Part shown: piece by piece, positions 9,401-18,181 of the stretch
Position numbering within the stretch: position 1 is the first letter of the stretch
Layout: each line of letters begins with the position of its first letter
DNA from: Candidatus Manganitrophus sp.
Lineage (GTDB): Bacteria > Nitrospirota > Nitrospiria > SBBL01 > Manganitrophaceae
DNA: 64,000 nucleotides
Reading direction: 5' to 3'
NCBI GenBank assembly: GCA_028865235.1
Contig: CP114561.1
Span: 1,508,001 to 1,572,000, forward strand
Program-made: the position numbers and the translations under genes
Notes under the pieces: generated by a model
Databases searched by the model: none
The model's input: only the letters and a program-made list of their open reading frames with translations
Told to the model about the DNA's origin: nothing

Positions 9401-10605
9401 CCGGCCTGGCCGCTATGAAGCGTTCCGTAGAGGAGGTTGTTGACGATCCGGATCTGATGCCCCTCCGAGATGAAGATATGCTCGTTGCGGTTGTCGAAGA
9501 TCCGGTTCCGGGTCACTTCGATGCCGCTGTTGTCGGTCCGGACGGTATGAATGCCGACGCCGTGGATCGTGCCGGTAATATTGTTCCGATCGATCCGGAT
9601 GTTCGCTCCCCTCCCGGCCCCGCCCAAAATAGTGACCCCTTCTTCAAACCCATAGGAGACCCCCTGGGCGGCGACCCGGTTGCCGGCCACGACAGAGTCC
9701 GGGAAACCATTGAGCCAAATCGCGTAGCGGCGCGGGTGGGTCGCGCTTTCGGCGTCGATCGTACTGAGGATCGTGTTCCCCTCGATCCGAATCCCCCCTC
9801 CGACCCCGTCTCCCTGGATGCCGTCGATGACCGCCTGTCCCGGCGCCCCGGCGGGGAAGGCAACCAGGGTGATCCGATTCCGATCGATCAGCAGATTTCG
9901 CGCGGCCCGAAATTGGACGAACGATCCCCGATGATCGACCGCCTCGTTTCGGCTCAGGGAGATCGTCGCGCCGCCGCCGTGGGCGCCGGCGAGTTGAATC
10001 GAACCCGATCCCTCGAACCGATTTCCCTCGATGATCACCCGCTCCCCGGAGCGGCTTGCCCCCCAGACGTCGATCCCGGCGCTTTGCTCATCGCCGGCCC
10101 GCCGGAGGATCACGTCGCGAAGGATCAGATCGACGCGGCTGCTGTTTGGGTCTTTTTGAATGAACGTCACCGCACTCCCGTCCTGGACCACCGGCTCGAT
10201 CACCAGAGGATGCTCGAGGGTTCCCTCCAGTTGAATGCTCCCCCAAAAGTGAATGCCGAAGGCATCGACTCCCCGGTCTTTTCCGCGGCTCGCGAATCGA
10301 AGGGTCACCGCTTGGGAACGGCTGCGCCCGTCGAAGAAGAGCCGCGCCGCCGAGCCGTTGTGGGTTCCGACGCGGAGCATTTTCAATCCGAGCCCCTCGC
10401 TCCCGATGTCCCGATCAATCTCGACGGCATGGCCGTCGGCAATCAGCACTTCATCCCCGTCGCCCGGAACGACGCCGCCGACCCATGTCGCCGGTGAAGA
10501 CCAGGGACCCGATTGTCCGGAAGTCACGGCGGCCGCCGTGACAATATCCGGAGCCAGGATAACCATCAGGAGGATGATCACCCCCTTGATCTGTTCTGCA
10601 CCCAT
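6490..10605 (-). CDS. Tandem-fused parallel beta-helix surface protein
   Basis: One uninterrupted frame of about 1,370 residues that contains two complete copies of the same precursor. Each copy has a signal-like hydrophobic leader, a conserved opening (SGPWSSPATWVGG / SGPWSSASTWAGG, then VPGDGDEV and a DGH strand), NosD-like right-handed beta-helix repeats with matching LLYNTDQ and NTLNGTP rungs, and a C-terminal tail of FGCGA, LGDLLLL helix and basic end. Copy 1 also has a DUF11-type domain (ADLAAAVGAS to DAGNNTA). Copy 2 begins near 8395 with its own leader and no stop codon precedes it. A GTG start at 10626 is also possible. Likely exported and surface-anchored. Confidence 0.8.
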   Translation of the reverse strand: MGAEQIKGVIILLMVILAPDIVTAAAVTSGQSGPWSSPATWVGGVVPGDGDEVLIADGHAVEIDRDIGSEGLGLKMLRVGTHNGSAARLFFDGRSRSQAVTLRFASRGKDRGVDAFGIHFWGSIQLEGTLEHPLVIEPVVQDGSAVTFIQKDPNSSRVDLILRDVILRRAGDEQSAGIDVWGASRSGERVIIEGNRFEGSGSIQLAGAHGGGATISLSRNEAVDHRGSFVQFRAARNLLIDRNRITLVAFPAGAPGQAVIDGIQGDGVGGGIRIEGNTILSTIDAESATHPRRYAIWLNGFPDSVVAGNRVAAQGVSYGFEEGVTILGGAGRGANIRIDRNNITGTIHGVGIHTVRTDNSGIEVTRNRIFDNRNEHIFISEGHQIRIVNNLLYGTLHSGQAGILLYNTDQVEIIHNTLNGTPSVSTAGIAIGNQGIGVSHGVVIKNNILTRWNKAIQNRPAGNTFREVAYNLFFENVKNYDLEPIDGAGAGDVLGDPKYVDLSSSDYHLQTGSAAIDRADPVGAPAEDINGQARPAGAGFDIGADEYLEPASADLAAAVGASPDRVIVGGRLTYVVTVTNHGPAMANEVAATVTLPSEIALLSIQTDRGSCDPGGICSLGELESAEQAVITVETTAVAAGLLNATARVAGREVDPDAGNNTASAEASAVPADDGGGGPPIPSPSPPPSDSTGSSRYGFGCGAVQPASGDRGFRRSDLGDLLLLAWPLFFLLFRRSKRLFSLLPRNAVWVGGLLLMLLPLEAGGATITSTRSGPWSSASTWAGGRVPGDGDEVIIADGHTVQIDRNVGTSAQGLRMLRVGTRNGSTAVLKYDGAAAARGYTIVFGSTGKTEGQDAFGIRFFGTVDLQGSAAKALVLEPRFKDGRAITFIRKEGASTEVDLTLRGLTFRFLGDGERAGIDASNGSRIAISDNTFEQSGFIQLAGANGTAGAVLVSGNTATGQKGSFVQFRAARGIDILQNQVTIASFPAGAPGQAMIDSIEGDEIGTDILIEGNTLISTIDAENPTRRLFGIWLSGVTESVIRGNRISAQGVAYGYEEGISILGEGNNARDNRVEGNIISNTIHGIGIHTGRSGNPGIILTRNEIFNNRNEHIFISDGYQTEIVNNIMYGPLHSGQAGILLYNTDQAKVVNNTLNGTPEVSTAGIAIGNAGIATSFNVVIKNNILTRWNKAIQNRDSGNSFREVGYNLFFENVNDIDDLASNTGSQIPSDRTGDLFTSPGYVDAASRKYHLLAGSPAIDRAAASNAPEVDFDGQARPFGEGIDIGADEASSDAPIPPSSCSGSGCGGGDGSGNPTASSEGENSGGFGCGAIQSRAPRKTFDRSHLGDLLLLSVPFFYFLFMRSAAHPVRRRGT

Positions 10606-10852
10606 CGAGGTTCCACGCAACCGCACCGATATAAGAAGCGATGCAAGAGGGGTGCCTCTAGATCAAGAATGGAGAATCGCTGGTAATGACTGGTAATAAA
10701 TAAAGATTCAAATCTGGAGGGTGCGTTGAATCATTCGATCGGAACGATTTGCCTCGAAAGAGGCGCGTGCAACTTCCTTCACGCTGATGAACATTGCGGA
10801 GAGTATGCAAGTTGGTTCATATGGATGGGGGAGGGCCGCCGGATGCTAAAGT

Positions 10853-12276
10853 TTAAGGAGAGGACTTGGCGGATTGGACGCGATAGAGATAAATCTTCCC
10901 CGTCCGCTCCAGATCTTCCGCCGCGGAATAGGTCGGCGCGCCGACGACAAACCCGTTGAACGCTTTCGATCGAATCGGGGCCGCCGCCTCGCCGAAGAGG
11001 GCCTGCTGTTGATTTTCACCGTCGGCGGTCCAGGCCGCTTTTTCTCCGAAGCCTTTGGGGCCGCCAAGATAGAGAAAGACCTTGCCCGATTGGATCTGGT
11101 CATTCTCTTTCTGCTTCGAGCCGATGAGGAGATCGTCGTAGCCGTCATAATTGATATCATCGAGCGCCGTGATGCTCGTCGCATATTTGGCATCGATCAG
11201 ATTTTCTCCGGAAGACCTCCAGTTCGGCTTCTTCGACATCCCGAACGCCGACCCGAGAAAGAGAAATGCTTTTCCGGCATCGGTATGGCCGGGGGTGTCC
11301 TGGAAGTAAGCGCCGATCGCCAGATCGCGAAAGCGATCTCCATTCACATCGAGCGGCGCGATCCCAAGACCGAATGCCGCCCCCCCTGGTTGTCGCCGGA
11401 GGAGCTCCAGACCGGAAATTCGGACGGACCCCGCGAAGAGCCCTGATAGAGGAAGACCTTTCCGGTGAGGCGGGGGGCGGCGACAAGGATGTCGTCATAA
11501 TGATCGTGATTGATATCCCCCGCCCCTTTGACGATAAGACCGTACCCGGAGCCGGGGAGATGGTCCCCCATCGCGGTCCAGGCCGGCTTTTGGGACGGCC
11601 CCTCCGCGCCCCCCATGTAAAGATAGGCCTTTCCGACGGAGAGATCTTTGTCGGCATAACCGCTTGCCCCGACCAGGAGATCGGTAAAGCCGTCTCCGTT
11701 CACATCTCCGGCCGATGCGACCGACGCCCCGAAGAAAGCCCCCGTCTGCTCGTCGCCCGACGAGGCCCAGATCGGCTGATCCGAAAGCCCCTTCTCGCTT
11801 CCGGGATAAACATAGACCCGTCCGGTGAAGGCCCCCTTCTCCCCCTTGCGGTAATTGCTTGCTCCGATGACGGCATCGGCAAACCGGTCGCCGTTCAGAT
11901 CGGCCAACGCGAGCGAGGCGCCGAAATAGGCCCCTTCGATATTGTCGCCGCTGCTGCTCCAGACCGGCGTTTCGGACAGCCCCGAAGCGGTCCCCAGATG
12001 CAGGTAGACCTTCCCCGCATCGGCCCGGCCGGTATTGAAGGAGTTGGCCGCCACCAGAAGATCGGGGAAGCCGTCATTGTTGACATCTCCCGTCGCCAGC
12101 GCCGAGCCGTATCGGGAAAAGGTGGCATTCTCCCCGGTGGTGCTCCAGACCAACTCAACCGGCGGAAGCGGATTGGCCGGCCGCTGATTTTCCGGTCGCC
12201 GACAGCCGCTGAGGCCGACCCACATGGAAAAACAGATGACACCCCCCACGAAGAACAATTGTCTGGTCAACCGCAA
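10853..12276 (-). CDS. FG-GAP repeat lipoprotein (one frameshift)
   Basis: TTG 12276 lies 5 nt after AGAGGAGG and starts a leader ending in the lipobox VGLSGC. About six to seven FG-GAP/integrin-alpha-like units follow, each with a DVNxDGxxDL calcium loop (GDVNNDGFPDLLV, DLNGDRFADAVIGA, DVNGDGFTDLLVGA) and KVYLYLG strands, as in a beta-propeller. A shift occurs at the C7 run 11380-11386. One more base gives NQGGAAFGLGIAPLDVNGDRF and restores the repeat period. TATAAT about 30 nt upstream is a possible -10. Divergent from hflX. Likely a lipid-anchored propeller of unknown ligand. Confidence 0.75.
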
Positions 12277-12402
12277 TAAGGCCTCCTCTTTTAACAAGGG
12301 GCCTATTATACCAATCGATTTGGAAAAAGAAAAATGGTAATATCTAGGAAAGCGGTACGGAGGGAAAATCTTTTTACTCCTCACCCCTCAGTTTCAACCC
12401 AA

Positions 12403-14088
12403 ATGGAGGCCCCAACGAATATTTACGGCACGACGAGCGGCTTGAAACCGCAGCAGATCAAACGGCTGGAGCAGATCGGCCGGCGGAAAATCAAATCAGA
12501 CCAGGTCGTCACCCCCGACATTGCGCGGCTGATGACGGCTCTTTCCTTCGAAATCGGAAGACAAATCGGCATCTTGGCGGGACGGGAGGGGGAGATCTAT
12601 ACCGTCCTCGTCGGAAACGAGCGGGAGATCGAGATCCCCGATCTGACCGGGCTTCGCTTCGGGAAGCGGGGGCTCCGGGGGGTGCGCCTCGTTCATACCC
12701 ATCTGAAGAACGAGCCGTTGAATGAAGACGATCTGACCGACCTCGCCCTCCTTCGGCTCGATCTGATCGCCGCCGTCGGGGTGGTCCAAGAAGGGCTTCC
12801 CGGCACCGTCTATCTCGCCCACCTCCTTCCGCCCAATCCGGATGAAAAGATCTATGAGATCCATCCGCCGGTCTCGATCCATCAATTGAACCTGCCGTTG
12901 AGATCGTTCCTCTCCGCCCTTGAAGCGGAGTTTGACTCGGGGGAGAGGACCCGCGCCGTAGACGGCCGGAAGGAGAAGGCGATCCTGATCAGCGTTTCGA
13001 ATCAACCGCGGATCGATCAGGAGGCCTCGATGGATGAGCTCGCGGAGCTTGCCCGCTCCGCCCGGCTGGTCCCGATCGATCGGATCCACCAGCGTCCGAA
13101 GAGCTTTCACCCCAAGTTTCTCCTCGGCGAGGGGAAACTCAAAGAGGTGGTGATGAAGGCGCTCCAGCAGCGGGCCGATCTTTTGATTTTTGACCAAAAC
13201 CTCACCCCGCTTCAGGTAAAGGCGATCGGCGAGGTGACCGAAATGAAGGTGCTCGACCGGACCCAGTTGATCCTCGACATCTTCGCCCAGCGGGCGCAGA
13301 CCCGCGAAGCGAAAGTCCAGGTGGAGCTGGCGCAGCTTCGATACCGCCTCCCACGGCTCGCCGAGCGGAGCACGGCGTTGTCTCGCCTCACCGGCGGCAT
13401 CGGCGGAAGAGGACCGGGTGAGACGCGGCTGGAGGTCGACCGCCGACGGGCGCGCGATCGGATAACGCGGCTGGAGCGGGAATTGGAATCTTTGGCGGAG
13501 GCGCGGGCGCGGCGGCGGGTGCGGCGGGTGGCCCATTCGATCCCGATCCTGTCGATCGTCGGCTACACCAACGCCGGAAAGTCAACCCTGCTTAACGCCC
13601 TGACGAAGAGCGACGTTCAGACCGAAGACCTTCTCTTTGCGACCCTCGATACGTCGACCCGCCGTCTTCGTTTTCCGCGCGAGCGGGAAGTGATCATCAC
13701 CGACACCGTCGGCTTCATCCAATCGCTTCCGCCCGATCTGCTCGGCGCGTTTCGATCGACCCTCGATGAGCTGCGCGATGCGCATTTGTTGATCCACCTG
13801 ATCGATATCAGCAACCCTCATTTCGAGCAACACATGCAGACCGTCCAAAAAATCCTGACCGAGCTGGGTTTGGAAAACACGCCGCAGCTCCTTGTCTTCA
13901 ACAAGAAGGACCGTATTTATCCGAAAACGGTGGCGACCCTTTGCGAGCGGTACGGGGGGGCGATCGCCATCTCGGCGCTCCAGCCGGAAAGCCTCAGCCC
14001 GCTCCTGGCGGCGATCGAGGGGCGGCTCTGGGAGGAGAAAACGGTGGAACCGACTGATGAAGAGAAGACCCTCCAGGTGAAGAAATAG
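12403..14088 (+). CDS. hflX: GTPase HflX
   Basis: Ribosome-associated GTPase of about 561 residues from ATG 12403; an upstream ATG at 12334 would add 23 residues and overlap the divergent promoter region. It has the long N-terminal domain (IYGTTSGLKPQQIKRLEQI) seen in several phyla, then the HflX glycine-rich segment GGIGGRGPGETRLE. The G domain follows: GYTNAGKST (G1), DTVGF (G3) and NKKD (G4). HflX binds the 50S E-site region and rescues stalled or stress-damaged ribosomes. Cytoplasmic. No hfq neighbour is present, unlike in enterobacteria. Intact despite its length. Confidence 0.95.
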   Translation: MEAPTNIYGTTSGLKPQQIKRLEQIGRRKIKSDQVVTPDIARLMTALSFEIGRQIGILAGREGEIYTVLVGNEREIEIPDLTGLRFGKRGLRGVRLVHTHLKNEPLNEDDLTDLALLRLDLIAAVGVVQEGLPGTVYLAHLLPPNPDEKIYEIHPPVSIHQLNLPLRSFLSALEAEFDSGERTRAVDGRKEKAILISVSNQPRIDQEASMDELAELARSARLVPIDRIHQRPKSFHPKFLLGEGKLKEVVMKALQQRADLLIFDQNLTPLQVKAIGEVTEMKVLDRTQLILDIFAQRAQTREAKVQVELAQLRYRLPRLAERSTALSRLTGGIGGRGPGETRLEVDRRRARDRITRLERELESLAEARARRRVRRVAHSIPILSIVGYTNAGKSTLLNALTKSDVQTEDLLFATLDTSTRRLRFPREREVIITDTVGFIQSLPPDLLGAFRSTLDELRDAHLLIHLIDISNPHFEQHMQTVQKILTELGLENTPQLLVFNKKDRIYPKTVATLCERYGGAIAISALQPESLSPLLAAIEGRLWEEKTVEPTDEEKTLQVKK

Positions 14089-14149
14089 CGGATGAGGCAA
14101 GCACTTCTCCCTCTCTCTCCCACCCCCTATACCCTACCCCTTATCAGTA

Positions 14150-15339
14150 TCACGCCGCCTTTCTCCGCTCTTGCTCTTTCTCCGGGATCTCAGGTCGGCG
14201 CCCCGGTTGCTCGCCATTTTCCAGCTCGATCTTGAGCGAGAGGAAATGGAGGAGATCTTTCAACGAAAGGATGCCGGCCAGCCGGCCGTCCTCCACCACC
14301 AGCAGCCGGCTGCGGCCCATCCGGCTCATCTTCGAGAGGGCCTTTACGGCATCGGCATCGGGAGAGATCGTGTTCTCGACGGCACACGTCTTCGCCACCT
14401 CGCCGACCGTCCGATAGGCCCATTCATTCCGGGGAATCTCCTTCACCTGATCGAGATCGATGCAGCCGACCAGCGCGCCGTTCTGGACCACCGGAAACAT
14501 TTTGTATTGATGGCGGTAGACGTAATCGTCGACCAGCTGCGCCAGCGACGTGGCGGGGGAAACCGTCACCGGATCGCTCTTCATGAAGCGGCGGACCGGC
14601 TCTCCTTCCAGCGCCTGGCGCGCGAGGAGCTGTTGATACGACATCCGGGCCGCCTCCCGCAGGAACATTCCGATCAGGAACTGCCAGACCCCCCGATAAA
14701 ATTTCCCCGAAGGGCGTTGAGGACACCGACAAAGATTAGAAAGAGCCCAAAGGCGGAGCCGAACGCCGAAGAGATTCGCGTCGCCCATCGGATGTCCTTT
14801 CGCCATCCCCACAAGATCGATCGGAAGACCCGTCCCCCGTCGAGGGGAAAGGCCGGAACCAGATTGAACACCGCCAGGATGGCGTTGATGACGCCGAGGT
14901 AGCCGATCACCCCGTTGAAGGTCATCGGCCATCCTCCCTGCATCCCCACGATATAGAGGCCGTAAAATACGGCCGCCAGGAAGAAACTGGAGAGGGGCCC
15001 GGCGATCGCCATCGAAAACTCCGCCTTCGGACTCGGCGGCTCATCGTCCATCTCCGCCACGCCGCCGAAGATAAAGAGGGTGATCCCCTTCATCGGAATC
15101 CCAAACCGGCGGGCGACGAGAGAGTGGCTCATCTCATGAAATATAATCGACCCGAAGAGCCCCAGCGATCCGGCGATCCCCATCAACCAATAAGTCCCCG
15201 TCGAGAGGCCCGGAAACTGAAACGGAAAGAGGCCGGCCGCCAGCGACCAGGTGACCAAGACGGCGATAACGATCCAGCTGAGATCAACGTGGACCGCAAA
15301 ACCGAAGAGCCGAAATAGAGTAATCCTTTTACCGAACAT
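14150..15339 (-). CDS. Site-2 protease with CBS pair (one frameshift)
   Basis: An M50-type intramembrane metalloprotease. It has a hydrophobic N-terminus, the zinc motif FHEMSH in helix 2, the NLVPAFPLDGGRV motif that supplies the third ligand, and further membrane helices. Two CBS motifs follow (MKSDPVTVSPATSLAQL; LLVVEDGRLAGILSLKDLL) that may sense adenosine nucleotides. The frame shifts at the C6 run 14689-14694; one extra base gives GNFIGGVWQFLIG, as in homologues. About 396 residues, a normal size for CBS-type site-2 proteases. Substrate unknown; members release membrane-bound regulators. Inner membrane. Confidence 0.85.
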
Positions 15340-15484
15340 TTCACCTCCTTTTTAAAATATTCGAGGTGCAGGGAAAGCCTTCCTTTGGCCTCCTAATTTC
15401 AAGATATCGTGTTTCAGGCGGTTGTGTCTATGTACTTCAGAGGGAGTATCCCAAGTAAAAGGCATATAGTCGATTGTTGGGTTT

Positions 15485-15516
15485 AAGAAAGAAAGGGCGA
15501 CCCGCATCGGTCGCCC
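15485..15516 (-). terminator. Rho-independent terminator
   Basis: On the minus strand GGGCGACC and GGTCGCCC pair over a six-base loop and are followed by TTTCTTTCTT. It lies about 50 nt after the stop of the 15565 gene and should end that transcript. Confidence 0.75.
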
Positions 15517-15564
15517 CCGGATGGGAACAAAGCTTTAACACAGTGAACCGGCCGGAATCCCAGC

Positions 15565-15963
15565 TTATCGCAGCTCCCCCAGCGCTTTGCGGAGCGCGGT
15601 GTGGCTCATCACCACTTCGGGGCTCGATTGAAGGAGATTCAGGTAGCGGGGCGAGGCGATCATCCCCTCGATCCGCTCGCGCAGGCCGGCGATCCGGATC
15701 GGCTCCAGCGGCATCGCCTCTTCGAGAAGCTCGTCCATCTCGACCATCGCTTTCGACATCGGACGGAGCCATGAGAAAAAAGGATCTTCCATCAATAAAC
15801 GGAGAAGGGCGCCGGAGCCGGCGATCGGGCCATGCTCCCGCTCATATTCGCTCCGGACGGTGCCGATGAGCACTTTATGAAGCCCGCGCAGCGCGTCGTT
15901 CACCTCGATGAGCTTCTGACGATCGACCTCCCCGAAGGGGCGGTTCTTCTCTCCATCCGGCAT
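15565..15963 (-). CDS. Conserved hypothetical helical protein
   Basis: 132 residues, all predicted helix, with no signal peptide or membrane span. I do not recognise a domain. Features are an N-terminal acidic/basic helix (VDRQKLIEVNDALRGLHKVL), a central FFSWLRPMSKAMVEMDELLE and a C-terminal VMSHTALRKALGELR. The start lies 19 nt after the stop of the quinone-reductase gene on the same strand, preceded by AAAGGAGAGGA, so the two are probably co-transcribed and end at the terminator at 15485-15516. Confidence 0.65.
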   Translation of the reverse strand: MPDGEKNRPFGEVDRQKLIEVNDALRGLHKVLIGTVRSEYEREHGPIAGSGALLRLLMEDPFFSWLRPMSKAMVEMDELLEEAMPLEPIRIAGLRERIEGMIASPRYLNLLQSSPEVVMSHTALRKALGELR

Positions 15964-15982
15964 TCCGTTTTCCTCTCCTTTG

Positions 15983-16942
15983 CTAAGGGATCAAAATAAT
16001 CTTACCATACGTCCCCGGCGCCATCACCGCCTGATGCGCCTGCGCCGCTTCCGCCAGGGGGAATCTCCGGCCGATCACCGGGCGAAGCGTTCCGTTCGCA
16101 AGCCCCGCCCCGAGCGCCGCATGGATGCTCGCCATTTCTTTTGCCGTCGCGTTGAAGAGAAGCATCCCGAGAATCGTCAACTCCTCATTCATCGCATCGC
16201 GCGGGTTGATCTCCACCGGTCCCCGGCTGCCGATCACCACCACGCGCCCCCCTTCGGCGACGGCCCTGAGATCTTTCCCAAGATTCACATTGGCCAGCAT
16301 CTCCAGGACCAGATCCACCCCGCGTCCTTCGGTCAGCGGGCGGACCTGATCGAGATAACCCGGCGCGTGATGATCGAGGACATGATGCGCCCCCTGCTCC
16401 GATACCAGGTCCCGGCCTTTGGGGGTTCCGCCGGTCCCGATCACGATCATGCCCGCCGCGCGGGCCAATTGGACGGCGGCCAGCCCCACCCCGCCGGTCG
16501 CGCCGTGGATCAGCACCGTCTCCCCCGGAACGGCCCGCGCTTTTTGAAAGAGGGCGCGATAGGCGGTGGCATAAGGGACGCCGATCGCCGCTCCCTGCTC
16601 GAAGGAGATCTGCTTCGGCAGGGGATGGAGCTGTCCCTCTTCACAAAGGGCCGCCTCGGCGTAGGCGCCGGTGAGGGTCCCGGCGGTGTAGACCCGGTCC
16701 CCGCTCTTGAACCGGCGAACCCCCTCCCCTACCGCCTCGACGAGACCGGCCGCATCCGAGCCGGGGGTGTATGGCCGTTTGAGATCCGGGTTGGACCCCG
16801 AACGCCGGTAGGTATCGACCGGGTTGACGCCGATCGCCTTGATCCGGACGAGCAGCTCTCCCCGACCGGGTTGCAGGTCGGGAAGCTCCTCCAGCTTCAG
16901 GACCTCCGGCCCGCCGAATTGATGGATGCGAATCGCCTTCAT
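15983..16942 (-). CDS. Zinc-free MDR quinone reductase-like oxidoreductase
   Basis: 319 residues of the medium-chain dehydrogenase fold, quinone oxidoreductase/zeta-crystallin type. The N-terminal domain has GVNPVDTYRRSG and YTPGSDAAGLVEAVGEGV; the structural zinc cysteines of alcohol dehydrogenases are absent. The nucleotide fold is VLIHGATGGVGLAAVQLA, the AxxGGVG pattern of NADPH users. The family reduces quinones by one electron, or enoyl compounds; the substrate cannot be told here. The start is ATG 16942, preceded by AAAGGGGTGT. Cytoplasmic. Probably one operon with the downstream hypothetical gene. Confidence 0.88.
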   Translation of the reverse strand: MKAIRIHQFGGPEVLKLEELPDLQPGRGELLVRIKAIGVNPVDTYRRSGSNPDLKRPYTPGSDAAGLVEAVGEGVRRFKSGDRVYTAGTLTGAYAEAALCEEGQLHPLPKQISFEQGAAIGVPYATAYRALFQKARAVPGETVLIHGATGGVGLAAVQLARAAGMIVIGTGGTPKGRDLVSEQGAHHVLDHHAPGYLDQVRPLTEGRGVDLVLEMLANVNLGKDLRAVAEGGRVVVIGSRGPVEINPRDAMNEELTILGMLLFNATAKEMASIHAALGAGLANGTLRPVIGRRFPLAEAAQAHQAVMAPGTYGKIILIP

Positions 16943-16994
16943 ACACCCCTTTCTCTATTCTTCGCCAGGGGCGCCCCCCGCCCCCCTACAAAAA

Positions 16995-17450
16995 TCAAAA
17001 ACGATCCTCCTCCAAATCATACACATCAAACCAAACATAAACCGGACGATGCTTGGGGACGTTTTCTTCAATGTAGGCTTCCAGATACTCCTGGCCGTGA
17101 TCGTCAAGATCGCAGAGCCGCAGCGCCCGCATCTTGTTATTCCACCGGATGATTTCCATCCGATCCTTCACCTTCGATTGCGCAACCAGCCAGTCGGCAA
17201 ACTCCGAGTCGGTCGCCCCCCTCTCCACAAACTGTTTGACCGATTCCGGGCCCAGCCCGGTAAAAGCATACAATTGGCCCGACAATGAACAAGGCCAAAA
17301 GTTATACTCCCCATTCATTCCGAGGAGAAACGCCCGGCACTTGTCAATCGTTCGTGCTGCAATCACGTAACCTCCGAGCATTTCGCGAGGGCTCCTCGGA
17401 TACTCCTTTCTGAGATCTTTCGCCAACAGCCGAAGCTTCTCTTTCTCCAT
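16995..17450 (-). CDS. DUF5069 domain protein
   Basis: 151 residues. The opening LAKDLRKEYPRSPREMLGGY with DKCRAFLLG is what I know as DUF5069, a small domain of unknown function common in Verrucomicrobia, Planctomycetes and Nitrospirota. The rest is helical with conserved aromatic positions (YNFWPCSLSGQLYAFTGL). No signal peptide. The ribosome site is AGGAGGATCAA before ATG 17450. The downstream tail (VYVWFDVYDLEEDRF) is an addition I cannot assign. Confidence 0.8.
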   Translation of the reverse strand: MEKEKLRLLAKDLRKEYPRSPREMLGGYVIAARTIDKCRAFLLGMNGEYNFWPCSLSGQLYAFTGLGPESVKQFVERGATDSEFADWLVAQSKVKDRMEIIRWNNKMRALRLCDLDDHGQEYLEAYIEENVPKHRPVYVWFDVYDLEEDRF

Positions 17451-17479
17451 TTGATCCTCCTGTTCGGTGGGCCCGACGC

Positions 17480-17926
17480 CTAGAGACGGAGCGGGCGAAT
17501 GGGGGCGATGAACGCTTTGGGATCGTTCCGCCAGACTTCCGGCTGAACGTCGATGTAGAGCTCGATCTCGTTCCCGTCCGGGTCTGCGATGTAGACGCTA
17601 TGGGTGACGGTGTGATCGGACATCCCGATGATCGGAACCCCGGCCGCGCGAATCTCCTCGACCGCTTTCCGCAGCTCGTCGTCGCTCTTCCCGACCTTGA
17701 GGCCGAAGTGATAGAGTCCCACCCGCGGGCCGTCGGGGATCGGCGCCGCCTCCCTACCGACCTCGATCAGCAAGAGCTCGTGATGGGTCCGTCCGGAAGA
17801 GAAGGCGGCGGCCCAATCACCGAGCGGCCCAATCTCCTTCCAGCCGAGAACGTCTCGGTAGAAGCGGCGCGATCGTTCCAGATCGCGAACATAGAGGACA
17901 ACATGTCCCAGCTCTTTCACCTCCAT
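17480..17926 (-). CDS. VOC-family (glyoxalase-like) metalloprotein
   Basis: 148 residues made of two beta-alpha-beta-beta-beta modules of the vicinal-oxygen-chelate fold. Module 1 begins LGHVVLYVRDLERSRRFYRD and module 2 has GLYHFGLKVGKSDDELRKAV followed by YIADPDGNEIELY. The metal ligands His (in LGHVV), His (in YHFGL) and Glu (in EIELY) are present, so it is probably an active metalloenzyme of the catechol dioxygenase/glyoxalase type, though the substrate is unknown. Cytoplasmic. It lies upstream of the DUF5069 gene on the opposite side of a 29-nt gap, same strand. Divergent from the propeller gene. Confidence 0.85.
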   Translation of the reverse strand: MEVKELGHVVLYVRDLERSRRFYRDVLGWKEIGPLGDWAAAFSSGRTHHELLLIEVGREAAPIPDGPRVGLYHFGLKVGKSDDELRKAVEEIRAAGVPIIGMSDHTVTHSVYIADPDGNEIELYIDVQPEVWRNDPKAFIAPIRPLRL

Positions 17927-18181
17927 GAAGCTCTCCTTTCATATAGAAGATTCATCGAATCAATCCAAATACCATATTCTCTAACAGTAACCCAGCGGAC
18001 GATCCTGTTCAAGCGCGAAAAAAATGGCGCGGCGCAGAACCCGATTTGCCGCTTGCTTTCCCTGGAAGGAGAGTGGTATGCAGAAGGGGAGGCTGCTTCC
18101 GCTTCACGAAACCGCCCCGGACAAGACAAGGTCGGTATCGATCGAAAAACAGGAGACCCCGGCATTGAAGGCGAGGAGACG

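Noticed and set aside
8008..10497. An 829-codon open frame antisense to the beta-helix gene
   Set aside because: It mirrors the GC-rich opposite strand. Its translation has no recognisable domain and is dominated by Arg, Pro, Asp and Gly, while the minus-strand frame has clear beta-helix repeats.
17600..18181. Upstream extension of the propeller frame
   Set aside because: No ribosome site and no domain; it overlaps the VOC gene on the other strand. GAGGAG and a signal peptide at 18182 fix the start.
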